From Streptomyces sp. YIM 98790 (GTDB lineage: Bacteria; Actinomycetota; Actinomycetes; Streptomycetales; Streptomycetaceae), in NCBI RefSeq assembly GCF_011421595.1, contig NZ_WTLH01000025.1:1-37023 (forward strand): a DNA stretch of 37,023 bases, in the 5' to 3' direction. The position numbers and the translations under genes are program-made. Below, piece by piece: positions 16,693 to 25,475 of the stretch. Position 1 is the first letter of the stretch; each line of letters opens with the position of its first letter. The notes under the pieces were generated by a model. That model had not been told where the DNA came from. It did no database searches and was given only the letters and a program-made list of their open reading frames with translations.

Positions 16693-19002
16693 TCACTGCC
16701 GTACGAGGTGCTCCTCGGGGCGGCCGCCGCCGGCCGCGGCCGGGACCGCATCGGCATCGGCATCGTCCGCGCCCTCGGCGCCTCCACCGGCACCGGCACG
16801 ACCACCGGCCCCGGCGTGGGCACCGGCATCGGTGTCGTCGGGCTCGCGCTCCGACAGGTCCGGCAGCCAGCGCAGCCAGCTCGGCAGGTACCAGTTGGCC
16901 TCCCCGAGCATCGCCATCACCGCGGGCAGCAGCACCGCCCGGATGATGGTGGCGTCCAGCAGCACCGCCACCGCCAGGCCCACGCCCATCTGCTTGACCG
17001 AGGTGGCGGACACCGTGGCGAAGACCAGGAAGACCGCCACCATGATCAGCGCCGCCGCGGTGATCACCGACGCCGTGGAGCGCAGGCCCCGCACGATCGC
17101 GGTCCGGGTGTCCGCGCCGCGCAGCCGCGCCTCACGGATGCGGGACACCACGAACACGTGGTAGTCCATGCTCAGCCCGAACAGGATCACGAACAGGAAC
17201 AGCGGCAGCCAGGAGGCGATCGGCCCGGCCGTGTGCGCGCCGGTCAGCCCGATCCCCACACCCTCCTGGAAGACCAGGGTGAGCACCCCGTAGGCGGCGC
17301 CGGCGGAGAGCAGGTTGAGCACGATCGCGGTGAGCGCGATGGTCAGCGAGCGGAACGAGGCCAGCATCAGCACCAGGGTGAGCAGCAGCACGAAGGCCAG
17401 CACCGGCGCCACCGCATCGCCGAGCTGCTCGTTGAAGTCGACCGAGCCGGCGGTGACGCCGTTGACGGCGGTCTCCGCGCCCTCGACCGCGCCCAGGGTG
17501 CCGGGCAGGACGTCGCCGCGCAGCGCCTCCAGGGCGGCCACGCTGGTGTCGTCGCTGCCCTCGCCCGCCATCGGCACCTCGATGGCCAGCACCGAGCCGC
17601 CGGCGTGCTCGGTCACCTCGATCGGCTCGAAGAGCTGCCCGGTGGCCACCGCCTCGGCGCGGAACGCCGCCACGGCCGCGTCCAGTTCGGCCGGGTCGGC
17701 GTCTCCGGCCGCCACCACCACGGTGGCGAGTGTGGCGCTGCCCGGGAACGATTCGTCGATCGCCTCCATGGCCTGGACGATGGGCGTGTCCGGGTCCATG
17801 TCCTGGGCCGCGCTGGGCATGGCGGTCTGCATGTTCAGCACCGGCAGGGCCAGCGCCACGAGCGCGCCGACGGCCACCGCGGCGGACAGCGCGGGCCGGC
17901 GCAGCACCCGGTCGGTCAGCACCCGCCAGAAGCGGGAGTCGCCGCCCTTGCGGTCACGGCGCAGGAACGGCAGCCGGCCCTTCTCCACCTTGTCGCCGAG
18001 CATCGCCAGCATGGCGGGCAGCACGGTGACCGAGCCGAGCACGGCCACCGCCACGGCGGCGATGGCGGCCACGCCCATGGCGGCGAAGGTGGCGATGCCG
18101 GTGAGGAACATGCCGGCCATGGCGACGATGACGGTCAGGCCGGAGACCACGACCGCCCGGCCGGAGGTGGCCGCGGCGATCCGCAGGGCGGTGGCGTTGT
18201 CCCGGCCGGCCGCCCGTTCCTCACGTGCGCGGCGCAGGTAGAACAGGCTGTAGTCGACGCCGACGGCCAGGCCGACCAGGGTCAGCACCACGCTGGCGTT
18301 CAGGTCTGTCGGCACCGCGTGGCTGCTCACGACGAGCAGGCCGTAGGCGGCGGCGGTGGCGGTCAGCGCCAGCACCACCGGCAGCACGCTGGCGACCAGC
18401 GCGCCGAAGGCCACCAGCAGGATGCCGATGGCGAGCGGGACCACGGCGTACTCCGCGAAGACGAGGTCCTCGGCGAAGGTGTCGTCCAGCGCCTTCTGGG
18501 CGGTGGCCTCGCCGAAGAGTTCCGCGGACACCTCCGGGTGGGCCGCGACGGCCTCCTCGATGGCGTCCAGCACCCCGCCGATGTCCTTGGAGGCGTCGAT
18601 GCGGCCCTCGGTCATGGTGTAGCCGACCAGTGCGGCCGTGCGGTCCTCGGAGATGGTGCCGGTCTCGTAGGGCGAGTCCACGTCCGTGACGTGCTCGGAA
18701 GCCCCCACCGCGGAGACCACGTCGTCGACGGCCGCCCGGAACGCGGTGTCGTCGGCCGTCACGTCCGTACCGGTGATGAGCACAAGTTCCTGGGCGGGCG
18801 ACTTGACGCCCGCGTCGGCGAGGATCTGCGCCGCCCGGCCGGACTCGCCCACGCCGTTGTCCACGTCGTCGGACAGCACCGTGCCCAACGAGCCGCCCAT
18901 CGAGGCGAGCACAACGAACAGCAGCCAGCCGAAGACGGCTGTTTTCCGGTGCTGCGCGCTCCACCCACCGATTGCAGCGGCAATGCCCTTCTTGGCTGCC
19001 AC
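16693..19002 (-). CDS. MMPL/RND-family membrane transporter
   Basis: 769 residues. The GTG start is set by a perfect AGGAGG six bases upstream. The chain begins with a membrane helix (TAVFGWLLFVVLASMGG), followed by a large extracytoplasmic loop and a helix bundle with the family motif GVDYSLFYLRRAREER. A second half repeats the plan and has GLSMDYHVFVVSRIREA. MMPL proteins are proton-driven exporters of lipids, siderophores or hydrophobic antibiotics, and the Asp-Tyr pairs lie in the proton path. The C-terminal tail after the last helix is low-complexity (GAHAGAGGRAGAGGGAEGAD). It lies downstream of the acyl-CoA dehydrogenase/PPTase genes but 353 bases away, so it probably has its own promoter. 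Its cargo is unknown. Confidence 0.92.
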   Translation of the reverse strand: MAAKKGIAAAIGGWSAQHRKTAVFGWLLFVVLASMGGSLGTVLSDDVDNGVGESGRAAQILADAGVKSPAQELVLITGTDVTADDTAFRAAVDDVVSAVGASEHVTDVDSPYETGTISEDRTAALVGYTMTEGRIDASKDIGGVLDAIEEAVAAHPEVSAELFGEATAQKALDDTFAEDLVFAEYAVVPLAIGILLVAFGALVASVLPVVLALTATAAAYGLLVVSSHAVPTDLNASVVLTLVGLAVGVDYSLFYLRRAREERAAGRDNATALRIAAATSGRAVVVSGLTVIVAMAGMFLTGIATFAAMGVAAIAAVAVAVLGSVTVLPAMLAMLGDKVEKGRLPFLRRDRKGGDSRFWRVLTDRVLRRPALSAAVAVGALVALALPVLNMQTAMPSAAQDMDPDTPIVQAMEAIDESFPGSATLATVVVAAGDADPAELDAAVAAFRAEAVATGQLFEPIEVTEHAGGSVLAIEVPMAGEGSDDTSVAALEALRGDVLPGTLGAVEGAETAVNGVTAGSVDFNEQLGDAVAPVLAFVLLLTLVLMLASFRSLTIALTAIVLNLLSAGAAYGVLTLVFQEGVGIGLTGAHTAGPIASWLPLFLFVILFGLSMDYHVFVVSRIREARLRGADTRTAIVRGLRSTASVITAAALIMVAVFLVFATVSATSVKQMGVGLAVAVLLDATIIRAVLLPAVMAMLGEANWYLPSWLRWLPDLSEREPDDTDAGAHAGAGGRAGAGGGAEGADDADADAVPAAAGGGRPEEHLVRQ

Positions 19003-19355
19003 GTCGGTCCTCCTCTTGTAGGTCGCCTCATCGGCTGGCTTCAGCGTGGGTCAGTGCGGTGGAGCCGCCCTTGAGCGCATGCGTGACGGATTCCTATACG
19101 CTCGGTAACTCTGACGCGGCGTCACGATGTGCGGGAGCAGCCGGCGGGAGCGGCCAACCGGTGCGGCCGGTGGGTCTCCACGGCGGGCCCGCCCGCCACG
19201 ACGCCCGGCCGGGGCCTCGTGCCCGGACCGGACCGGCCCCGGCCCGGACCCGCCCGGCTCCTTCGTGCCCCACCCCGCTCGGCTCGGGCTCGGCTCGGCT
19301 CGGACCCGGCTCGGACCCGGCTCGCCTCCTGCACGGAGGGCTGGGTACCGGGGAC
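19003..19355. other. 353-base gap between MMPL and PPTase genes
   Basis: No gene is seen. An A/T-richer island around 19088-19112 contains TATAGG on the minus strand (19098-19093), a possible -10 for the MMPL gene without a good -35. Tandem GGCTCG-type repeats fill 19277-19324, close after the PPTase stop. No clear terminator was found. Confidence 0.5.
19277..19324. repeat. Short tandem GGCTCG / GGCTCGGACCC repeats
   Basis: Several direct copies of GGCTCG with two ACCC-containing variants lie downstream of the PPTase stop. They resemble other short repeats in this region but are non-coding. Confidence 0.7.
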
Positions 19356-20258
19356 TCAGCCGGCGGCGGTGCGGCCCCAGATGGCGCGGACGGTGCGGCG
19401 GTCCACCGCGGTGCCGCCGCGGATGTCGTCCGAGGAGCCGATCGGCAGGTACTGCAGGGCGACCGCGGCCAGCATTCCGCCCTCCAGGTCCAGGCTGTGG
19501 AAACGCCAGGTCGGGGCGTCCACCGGGGCGCCGTCCCGGCCGCACAGCAGGGCCGGCCCGGGGCCCGCGGTCACCGTGCCGCCCAGCGGGGTGCGGGCCG
19601 CGCGCACCCCGCGTGCGCCCCGTCCCGGCGGGGCCGGGGCGAAGCCGAACTCGGTGAAGGAGAACCGCAGGCCCTGTCCCAGGGCCTTGCTGTACGCCTC
19701 CTTCAGCATCCAGGTGCGCAGCAGCCGGGCCGCGCGCTCCCCGGCCGGGCCCTCGTTCACCGCCCCCAGCTCGTGGGGGGTGCAGATGTGCCGGTCCAGC
19801 TCGGCGACCTCCTTGGCGCGCCCGGCCGGCTCCACGTCCACCCCGATGCGGCCCCGGGAGGTCACCCCGACGAGGATGATGTCGCCGGTGTGGCTGAGCG
19901 AGATGTCCACCTGGTCGTAGCCCCGGGCGTACGGCCGGCCGCTGAGGTGGTAGCCGATGTCCACGCCGCCCGGCGGCACCCCGATGGCGGCGGCCACCAC
20001 GCAGCGCAGCAGCACCCGGGAGGCGGCGAACCGCTCCCGGACGATGCCCTCCTCCATGGCCGTGTACCGGGGCAGGTCCCGGCCCAGCAGGGTGCGCACC
20101 CGGGGCTCGACCGGACGGTCGCTCTCCCAGCGGCCCAGTGTGGTGGCGGCCAGCGCCACCCCGGTGGTGCGGATGTCCCTGGACACCGTGTCCCACACCC
20201 CCCAGGGCGCACCGACCATGCGCACCGGGGGGAGTGCGGGTTTCCGTTCGGCGCTCAT
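19356..20258 (-). CDS. Sfp-type 4'-phosphopantetheinyl transferase
   Basis: 300 residues. The enzyme moves the phosphopantetheine arm from CoA to a Ser of a carrier protein. The Mg2+-binding motif GVDVEP is at residues 139-144 and the second signature WMLKEAYSK is at 183-191, with the family SLSHTGD stretch before them, so the active site looks complete. The ATG overlaps the stop of the preceding acyl-CoA dehydrogenase gene by ATGA, which points to coupled translation and equal supply. No acyl, peptidyl or aryl carrier protein is encoded nearby, so the partner lies elsewhere or outside the window. An Arg/Gly-rich stretch around residues 212-235 is longer than I would expect for the family. 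Confidence 0.9.
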   Translation of the reverse strand: MSAERKPALPPVRMVGAPWGVWDTVSRDIRTTGVALAATTLGRWESDRPVEPRVRTLLGRDLPRYTAMEEGIVRERFAASRVLLRCVVAAAIGVPPGGVDIGYHLSGRPYARGYDQVDISLSHTGDIILVGVTSRGRIGVDVEPAGRAKEVAELDRHICTPHELGAVNEGPAGERAARLLRTWMLKEAYSKALGQGLRFSFTEFGFAPAPPGRGARGVRAARTPLGGTVTAGPGPALLCGRDGAPVDAPTWRFHSLDLEGGMLAAVALQYLPIGSSDDIRGGTAVDRRTVRAIWGRTAAG

Positions 20259-22060
20259 CCCGCCAGCTCCGCGGCGTAGAGGTCGAAGGCGCGGGCGCCG
20301 TCTGCCCGCCGCCGCAGTTCGTCGTGGACCCGGGCCATCGCCTCGGCCGGCACCGCCGGCACCGGGCGGCCAAGCCGGCGCAGCAGCCGGTCCAGGGCCA
20401 GCAGCAGCCAGGCCGGGTCGGCCAGGAAGGCCGCGCCCGGGTCGTCGGCCGGGGCGGCGGCGGCCTCCCGCCAGACGCCCAGGCAGGAGGCGGCGGCCAG
20501 CAGCAGGGTGTAGCGCTCGCTGAGCGGGATGGCCCGCGGGTCGTCCACCGGGTCGCCGGTGTCGAAGCCCAGGTCGGTGGCGGTCTCCATGACGTCGGCC
20601 AGTTCGGCGGCGAATGCGGTGGCGCGCACCGCGAACTCGTCGCCGAGTTCGTCGGCCGTTCCGGCCGGGCCGAGTTCGCCGCTCTCCACGGCACGGGACA
20701 GGTAGCCCCACAGCCGGTCGCCGCCGCCGAACTGTGCCAGCCGGTCCGGGTCCAGGGCGGGCACCGTGGTGCCGGGCCGGAACAGCGCGGGCTCCGGCTG
20801 TGCCGAGCGGGCGTCCGAGTCACGGGCCAGCAGCGGCAGGAACGGCACGATCGCGGTCTGGCACACCGCGCTGCCCACGTGGCCGAAGCTGATCGTGTCG
20901 ATGTCCCGCAGGTGCTTGCGCACCAGGGCGGACGGTCCGGCGGTGGTGTGGAAACCGTCGCCCAGGATGGTGGACAGGTGGTGCATGGACTCGCTCAGCA
21001 CCTTCGGCACCAGGTACTTGGCGGCAGCAGTCAATACGTCGCACTGCTCCGGCACCAGGTGCAGGGAGCGGGTCGCGGTCAGTGTCAGGCAGTCCGCGAT
21101 CAGGAGGTCGACGAAGGCGCCGTTGACGGCGGTGCGCACCTGGGCGGGGGTGGACCGGGCCAGGCCGGAACCAGAACGAGAACCGGGACCGGAACCGCAG
21201 TCGGAACCGGAGCCGGAGCGTTCGGCGGCGAACCGCAGGGTGACGCGGAGGGCGGTGTCCCCCAGGCCGATGAGCATGGCGGCGATGGTGGCGTTCATCA
21301 GCGGGTAGGCCGAGGCGCCCACCTCCACGCCGCGGCCCCAGCCGCCCACCAGGGCGGAGGCCGGGACGGGGCACTCCAGCAGTTCCAGGCCGCCCAGGCC
21401 CATGCCGCCCCAGCCCGTGGGCGCGCCGCCGAGCCGCTTCATCCAGGGGCCGGGCAGGCGTTCGCGGTCCAGCAGGAAGAGGGAGTGGCCGTCCGGTCCG
21501 GAAGCGAAGGCGAGGATCAGCTCGGCGCGGTCCAGGTTGTTGATGGCCGGTTTGCGGCCGGACAGCAGGTAGCCGCCGCCGGCCGGTCTGGCCCGGAACT
21601 CCTCCTGGAAGAAGATGTTGGCGTGCTCCAGCTGGTGACAGGCGATGGCCAGCCGGCCGCCGCCGAGCAGGGCGTCGGCCGTGCGGCGGCGCTGGGCCTC
21701 GCTGCCGGCCGCCCACACCACGGAGGCCGCCAGCAGGGAGGAGATGCAGCCGATGGCGCCCAGGCGGGCGTCCCGGCGGAACACCGGGCGCAGGAGGGCG
21801 CCGGCGGTGTCCATGCCCACCAGCCGCCCGCCCAGCGCAGCGGGTACGAATTCGGCGTTCAGCAGCTGCGCGTCGTAGGTCTCCAGGGCCGCCGGCAGAC
21901 AGCTCTCCCGCTCGTCGGCGGACAGGATCTCGGAGAAGCCCAGCGGGTTGTTCTCGTCCCACGGATCGCCGAATGCCTGGTCCACCGCGGTGATCCGGCG
22001 GCGGACCGCCGCCCACTGGTCCACCGCCGGCTGTCGCGGGCGCACCTCGCTCAGCAGCAT
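20255..22060 (-). CDS. Acyl-CoA dehydrogenase family flavoprotein (unusually long)
   Basis: 601 residues. The ATG has GAGGAGA about five bases upstream; in-frame sequence further up lacks a ribosome site. The N-terminal and middle parts match the acyl-CoA dehydrogenase plan: ACHQLEHANIFFQEEF, then GGGYLLSGRKPAINNLDRAE typical of the beta domain. The C-terminal helix bundle has TILGDGFHTTAGPSALVRKH and LRDIDTISFGHVG. A Gly-Ser repeat (SGSGSDCGSGPGSRSGSG) interrupts the protein near residues 280-298. After about residue 430 there is an extension of roughly 170 residues that ordinary 380-residue family members lack. The next gene is a coupled PPTase, suggesting oxidation of an acyl chain on a carrier protein (inference). 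I cannot assign the catalytic Glu by eye. Confidence 0.85.
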   Translation of the reverse strand: MLLSEVRPRQPAVDQWAAVRRRITAVDQAFGDPWDENNPLGFSEILSADERESCLPAALETYDAQLLNAEFVPAALGGRLVGMDTAGALLRPVFRRDARLGAIGCISSLLAASVVWAAGSEAQRRRTADALLGGGRLAIACHQLEHANIFFQEEFRARPAGGGYLLSGRKPAINNLDRAELILAFASGPDGHSLFLLDRERLPGPWMKRLGGAPTGWGGMGLGGLELLECPVPASALVGGWGRGVEVGASAYPLMNATIAAMLIGLGDTALRVTLRFAAERSGSGSDCGSGPGSRSGSGLARSTPAQVRTAVNGAFVDLLIADCLTLTATRSLHLVPEQCDVLTAAAKYLVPKVLSESMHHLSTILGDGFHTTAGPSALVRKHLRDIDTISFGHVGSAVCQTAIVPFLPLLARDSDARSAQPEPALFRPGTTVPALDPDRLAQFGGGDRLWGYLSRAVESGELGPAGTADELGDEFAVRATAFAAELADVMETATDLGFDTGDPVDDPRAIPLSERYTLLLAAASCLGVWREAAAAPADDPGAAFLADPAWLLLALDRLLRRLGRPVPAVPAEAMARVHDELRRRADGARAFDLYAAELAG

Positions 22061-22207
22061 GTCCGTCTCCTCTCGCGCGACACCGGGAGATCCCACGGTG
22101 CGCCCCCGCGCTAGAGGCATTCTTGGCCGCCACCGGACGCCGACTCGTCTCCGGGCTGCTTTTCATACCTTCCGGGTGTTTCGCACGTTCCGCTTGTGTG
22201 GGCGCTG

Positions 22208-22960
22208 TCAGAGTTCCGGACGGACCTCGTGCGCCACCCCGTGCGGCCCGGCGGGGCGGGGGCGGGCGCCGCCCGTCCGCTGCGCCGCTGTGTCCGCCGC
22301 TGTGTCCGCCGCTGGTTCCGCCGCTGGTTCCGCCGCTGTTCCCGCTTCCGCTCCGGCACCGGCCTCGGCCTCGGGACCGGCACCGGTACCCGCACCGGCA
22401 GCGGCACCGGCAGCGGCACCGGTTTCGCGGATGCCCGCCAGCGCCTCGGTGAGCCAGTCGAGCCAGAAGGTCTCCAGCCCGATCCCCGCCCGCAGCACCA
22501 GGTGCCGCAGCCGCTGCCCACCACTGCCGTCGTCGCCCCGGGGGCCGGTGAAGTCCCGCTGTTCGATCTCCAGGTATTCCGCGAGCTGCCGACGGTGCAG
22601 GGCGAGATGGCGCGTCAGCTCCTCCTCCAGCCCTTCGGTGCCGATGACCGCGGCGGCGCGCAGCCGCAGCAGCAGGGCGTCCCGGACGGGCCGGGGTTCG
22701 TGGCGGCCCGCCGCCCAGGCGGCCAGCTCGGACCGCCCGGCGGGCAGCACCTCGTACTCCTTCTTCCGGCCCCGGGCGGGCTGTTCGGACGGCAGGGCCC
22801 GCACCAGGCCCTCCCGTTCCAGCCTGCCCAGCTCGCGGTAGATCTGCTGGTGGGTGGCCGGCCAGAAGTAGCCGATGGACTTGTCGAACCGGCGGGTCAG
22901 CTCCAGTCCGGAGGAGGGCTTCTCCAGCAGGGCGGTGAGGATCGCGTGCGGCAGCGACAT
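22208..22960 (-). CDS. PadR-family transcriptional regulator
   Basis: 250 residues. The PadR winged helix is at residues 1-90 (HAILTALLEKPSSGLELTRR, GYFWPATHQQIYRELGRLER, GRKKEYEVLPAGRSEL), followed by a dimerisation helix region to about 185. The C-terminal 65 residues are low-complexity Ala/Glu/Thr/Gly. GGAGG lies ten bases before the ATG, slightly far. PadR proteins are usually repressors released by small phenolic or lipophilic molecules. It sits between the fadH-like gene and the dehydrogenase gene, all on one strand. The 22-bp palindrome before the fadH-like gene is a candidate operator. Confidence 0.9.
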   Translation of the reverse strand: MSLPHAILTALLEKPSSGLELTRRFDKSIGYFWPATHQQIYRELGRLEREGLVRALPSEQPARGRKKEYEVLPAGRSELAAWAAGRHEPRPVRDALLLRLRAAAVIGTEGLEEELTRHLALHRRQLAEYLEIEQRDFTGPRGDDGSGGQRLRHLVLRAGIGLETFWLDWLTEALAGIRETGAAAGAAAGAGTGAGPEAEAGAGAEAGTAAEPAAEPAADTAADTAAQRTGGARPRPAGPHGVAHEVRPEL

Positions 22961-23077
22961 GACGCCGGTACCTCCGGGCGGCGGGAGTGCGGTGCGTGGG
23001 GTGCGGGCAGGGCGGGCGGTGCGGGGCGGTGCGGGCGGTGCCGGGCCATCCTGGGAACGGCCCGGCACGGGGCGCGT

Positions 23078-25144
23078 CTACAGCCCGGCGGCCAGCCGGG
23101 TGCCCTGGTCGATGGCCCGCTTGGCGTCGAGTTCGGCCGCGATGTCGGCTCCGCCGATGAGGTGGACCGTCTGCCCGGCGTCGCGCAGCGCACCGTGGAG
23201 TTCGCGGCGGGGCTCCTGCCCGGTGCACAGCACGACGGTGTCCACGGCCAGCACCCGCGGCGCGCCGCCGTCCACGGACAGGTGCAGCCCTTCGTCGTCG
23301 ATCCGGTGGTAGGTGACACCGGGCAGCATGTGCACGCCCCGGTGCCTGAGCTCGGCGCGGTGGATCCAGCCCGTGGTGCGGCCCAGCCCGGCGCCGACCT
23401 TGCCGGTCTTGCGCTGGAGCAGGTGGACCGTGCGGCGCGGCCGGTGGCGCCGGGGTTCCGTCAGCCCGCCGCGCTCCCGGTATCCGGTGTCCACGCCCCA
23501 CCGCCGGAAGAACTCCTCGGCGTCCACCGCTTCTCCGGCACCCCCGGTGTCCTCGGCGCCCCCGGCGTCCTCGGTCAGGTACTCGGCCACGTCGAAGCCG
23601 ATGCCTCCGGCGCCCAGGATGGCCACCCGCTCCCCCACCAGCGCATCGCCCGCGAGCACGTCCCGGTAGCCGACCACGCTGCGGTGGCCGACGCCGGGGA
23701 TGTCCGGCGTCCTCGGGGTCACGCCGGTCGCCAGCACCACCGCGTCGTAGCCGCCGGTGAGCAGTGTCCCGGCGTCGGCCGGGGTGCCGGGCCGGACGTC
23801 GACGCCGCTGGCGTCCAGGCGGTGCGCGAAGTAGCGCAGCGTCTCGTCGAACTCCTCCTTGCCCGGGACGCGGCGGGCCAGGCTGAGCTGGCCGCCGATC
23901 CGGTCCTCGGCCTCGAAGAGGGTGACCCGGTGGCCGCGCTCGGCGGCGGCCACGGCGCAGGCCAGGCCGGCCGGTCCGGCGCCGACCACGGCCAGCCGCT
24001 TGCCCGCGCCGGACCGGACGGGCTCCAGCACGAGTTCGGTCTCGTGGCAGGCGCGCGGGTTGACCAGGCAGGAGCTGATCTCGCCGCTGAAGGTGTGGTC
24101 CAGGCATGCCTGGTTGCAGCCGATGCAGGTGTTGATGGTGTCCGCCCGCCCGCGCCGGGCCTTGGCCACGAATTCCGGGTCGGCCAGGAACGGCCGGGCC
24201 AGCGCCACCAGGTCGGCGGCACCGTCCGCGAGCAGTCCTTCCGCGACCTCGGGGGTGTTGATGCGGTTGGCGGCGGCCAGGGGGAGGGAGACCGCCCCCA
24301 TGAGCCGCTTGGTCACCCAGCCGTAGGCGCCGCGCGGCACGGAGGTGGCGATGGTGGGGATGCGGGCCTCGTGCCAGCCGATCCCGGTGGTGATCATGGT
24401 GGCGCCGGCCGCCTCGATCTCCTTGGCCAGCGCGGTGACCTCGTCCGGGGACGACCCGCCCGGCACCAGGTCCAGCATGGAGAGCCGGTAGACGATGAGG
24501 AAGCCGGGGCCGAGCCGTTGCCGGGTCCGGCGGACGATCTCGACCGGGAAGCGGATGCGGTTCTCGTACGGCCCGCCCCAGCGGTCGGTGCGGTGGTTGG
24601 TCGCGGCGGCGAGGAACTCGTTGATCAGGTAGCCCTCGGAGCCCATGATCTCCACGCCGTCGTAGCCCGCGTGCCGGGCCAGCTCCGCCGCCCGGACGAA
24701 GTCCTCGACGGTCGCCGCCACCTCCGTGTCGTCCAGCGCGCGGGGTGTGAACGGGCTGATCGGTGCCTTGAGCGCGCTGGGCGCGACCAGGTCCTCGTGG
24801 TAGGCGTACCGGCCGAAGTGCAGGATCTGGAGGGCGATCCGGCCGCCCTCGCGGTGCACGGCGGCGGTGATCCGCCGGTGCCGTACGGCCTCTTCCTCGG
24901 TGGTCAGCTTGGCGCCGCCGGCCCCGGGCCGCCCGGCCTCGTTGGGGGCTATGCCGCCGGTGATGATCAGTCCGGCGCCGCCGCGGGCGCGTTCGGCGTA
25001 GAACGCCGCCAGCCGGCCGAAGCCGCCGGGGGACTCCTCCAGGCCCGTGTGCATGGACCCCATGACGATCCGGTTCGGCAGGGTGATGCCGCCGCCCAGC
25101 TCCAGCGGGCGGAACAGGTGCGGGTACGCAGCGCTCGTCTCCAT
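23078..25144 (-). CDS. fadH: 2,4-dienoyl-CoA reductase-like FMN/FAD/4Fe-4S oxidoreductase
   Basis: 688 residues, close to the E. coli FadH length. An old-yellow-enzyme TIM barrel (about 1-330) is followed by the iron-sulphur motif CIGCNQAC...C (Cys 340, 343, 347, 359, exactly the C-x2-C-x3-C-x11-C spacing). Next are an FAD domain (VGAGPAGLACAVAAAERG) and a NAD(P) domain (ILGAGGIGFDVAEYL). The catalytic Tyr and His contexts of FadH are present (SEGYLINEF, TGIGWHEARIPTIATS). FadH reduces 2,4-dienoyl-CoA. In this neighbourhood it could reduce another conjugated enoyl substrate (inference). ATG at 25144 was chosen although its ribosome site is weak; TTG at 25168 lies inside the palindrome and is less likely. 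A short acidic Gly/Ala insert follows the NAD(P) motif. Confidence 0.88.
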   Translation of the reverse strand: METSAAYPHLFRPLELGGGITLPNRIVMGSMHTGLEESPGGFGRLAAFYAERARGGAGLIITGGIAPNEAGRPGAGGAKLTTEEEAVRHRRITAAVHREGGRIALQILHFGRYAYHEDLVAPSALKAPISPFTPRALDDTEVAATVEDFVRAAELARHAGYDGVEIMGSEGYLINEFLAAATNHRTDRWGGPYENRIRFPVEIVRRTRQRLGPGFLIVYRLSMLDLVPGGSSPDEVTALAKEIEAAGATMITTGIGWHEARIPTIATSVPRGAYGWVTKRLMGAVSLPLAAANRINTPEVAEGLLADGAADLVALARPFLADPEFVAKARRGRADTINTCIGCNQACLDHTFSGEISSCLVNPRACHETELVLEPVRSGAGKRLAVVGAGPAGLACAVAAAERGHRVTLFEAEDRIGGQLSLARRVPGKEEFDETLRYFAHRLDASGVDVRPGTPADAGTLLTGGYDAVVLATGVTPRTPDIPGVGHRSVVGYRDVLAGDALVGERVAILGAGGIGFDVAEYLTEDAGGAEDTGGAGEAVDAEEFFRRWGVDTGYRERGGLTEPRRHRPRRTVHLLQRKTGKVGAGLGRTTGWIHRAELRHRGVHMLPGVTYHRIDDEGLHLSVDGGAPRVLAVDTVVLCTGQEPRRELHGALRDAGQTVHLIGGADIAAELDAKRAIDQGTRLAAGL

Positions 25145-25159
25145 GACCGGCAGGAAAGC

Positions 25160-25181
25160 ATTGTGCAACTAGTTGCACAAT
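25160..25181. promoter_or_regulatory. Perfect 22-bp palindrome, likely operator
   Basis: ATTGTGCAACT (25160-25170) is followed immediately by its exact complement AGTTGCACAAT. It ends 16 bases before the ATG of the fadH-like gene. A perfect 11+11 palindrome that is A/T-rich against such a background is a strong sign of a dimeric repressor site. The local PadR protein, or a MarR/TetR protein elsewhere, may bind it. Confidence 0.75.
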
Positions 25182-25263
25182 GATCCGCGTCTCATCCGCC
25201 CTCCGCCCGCCATCCCTCCACCCGCCACGCCCCCCGATGTGCGGAGCGTTACATGATGCGCCC

Positions 25264-25293
25264 TTTACCGTTTCTTGGTGCGTGCCGTAGGCT
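25264..25293 (+). promoter_or_regulatory. Putative promoter of the TerC-family gene
   Basis: TTTACC (25264-25269), 18 bases, then TAGGCT (25288-25293). The predicted start of transcription, about 25300, coincides with the 5' edge of the riboswitch. Confidence 0.5.
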
Positions 25294-25300
25294 CTCCTGG

Positions 25301-25420
25301 CAGTGGAGGGGAGTATTCCCCCGCGGTGTTCCCGTCAGTACGGACCGGTCCGCGCCGGTCCCGGGGCACCGGCCCGAGCGGCGCAGCCTGTGCCGGCCCG
25401 GGTGGAAGAGACCTCCGGCA
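25301..25420 (+). promoter_or_regulatory. yybP-ykoY family (Mn2+) riboswitch in the TerC leader
   Basis: The conserved 5' segment GGAGGGGAGTATTCC (25305 onward) and the 3' segment AAGAGACCTCC (25406-25416) match the family signature, with stem P1 formed by GGAGG (25305-25309) and CCTCC (25412-25416). Family members bind Mn2+ and commonly precede TerC-type and other metal-exporter genes. The P1 3' strand ACCTCCGGC (25411-25419) is also perfectly complementary to GCCGGAGGT (25461-25469), which contains the ribosome site of the following gene. Thus metal-stabilised P1 would free that site (inference). Confidence 0.8.
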
Positions 25421-25475
25421 GACGCGCTGCCTTGCCCTGCCCTGGCATGCGCCATCCCCCGCCGGAGGTTGCTCT

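Noticed and set aside
14124..16829. A 901-residue leftward open frame opposite the tandem kinase
   Set aside because: It has no recognisable domain and a shadow composition; the plus strand carries two sets of kinase boxes.
20820..25178. A 1,452-residue leftward open frame spanning three genes
   Set aside because: It is an alternative frame across the fadH, PadR and dehydrogenase genes, Arg/Gly/Pro-rich with no motifs, and it conflicts with well-supported starts and stops.
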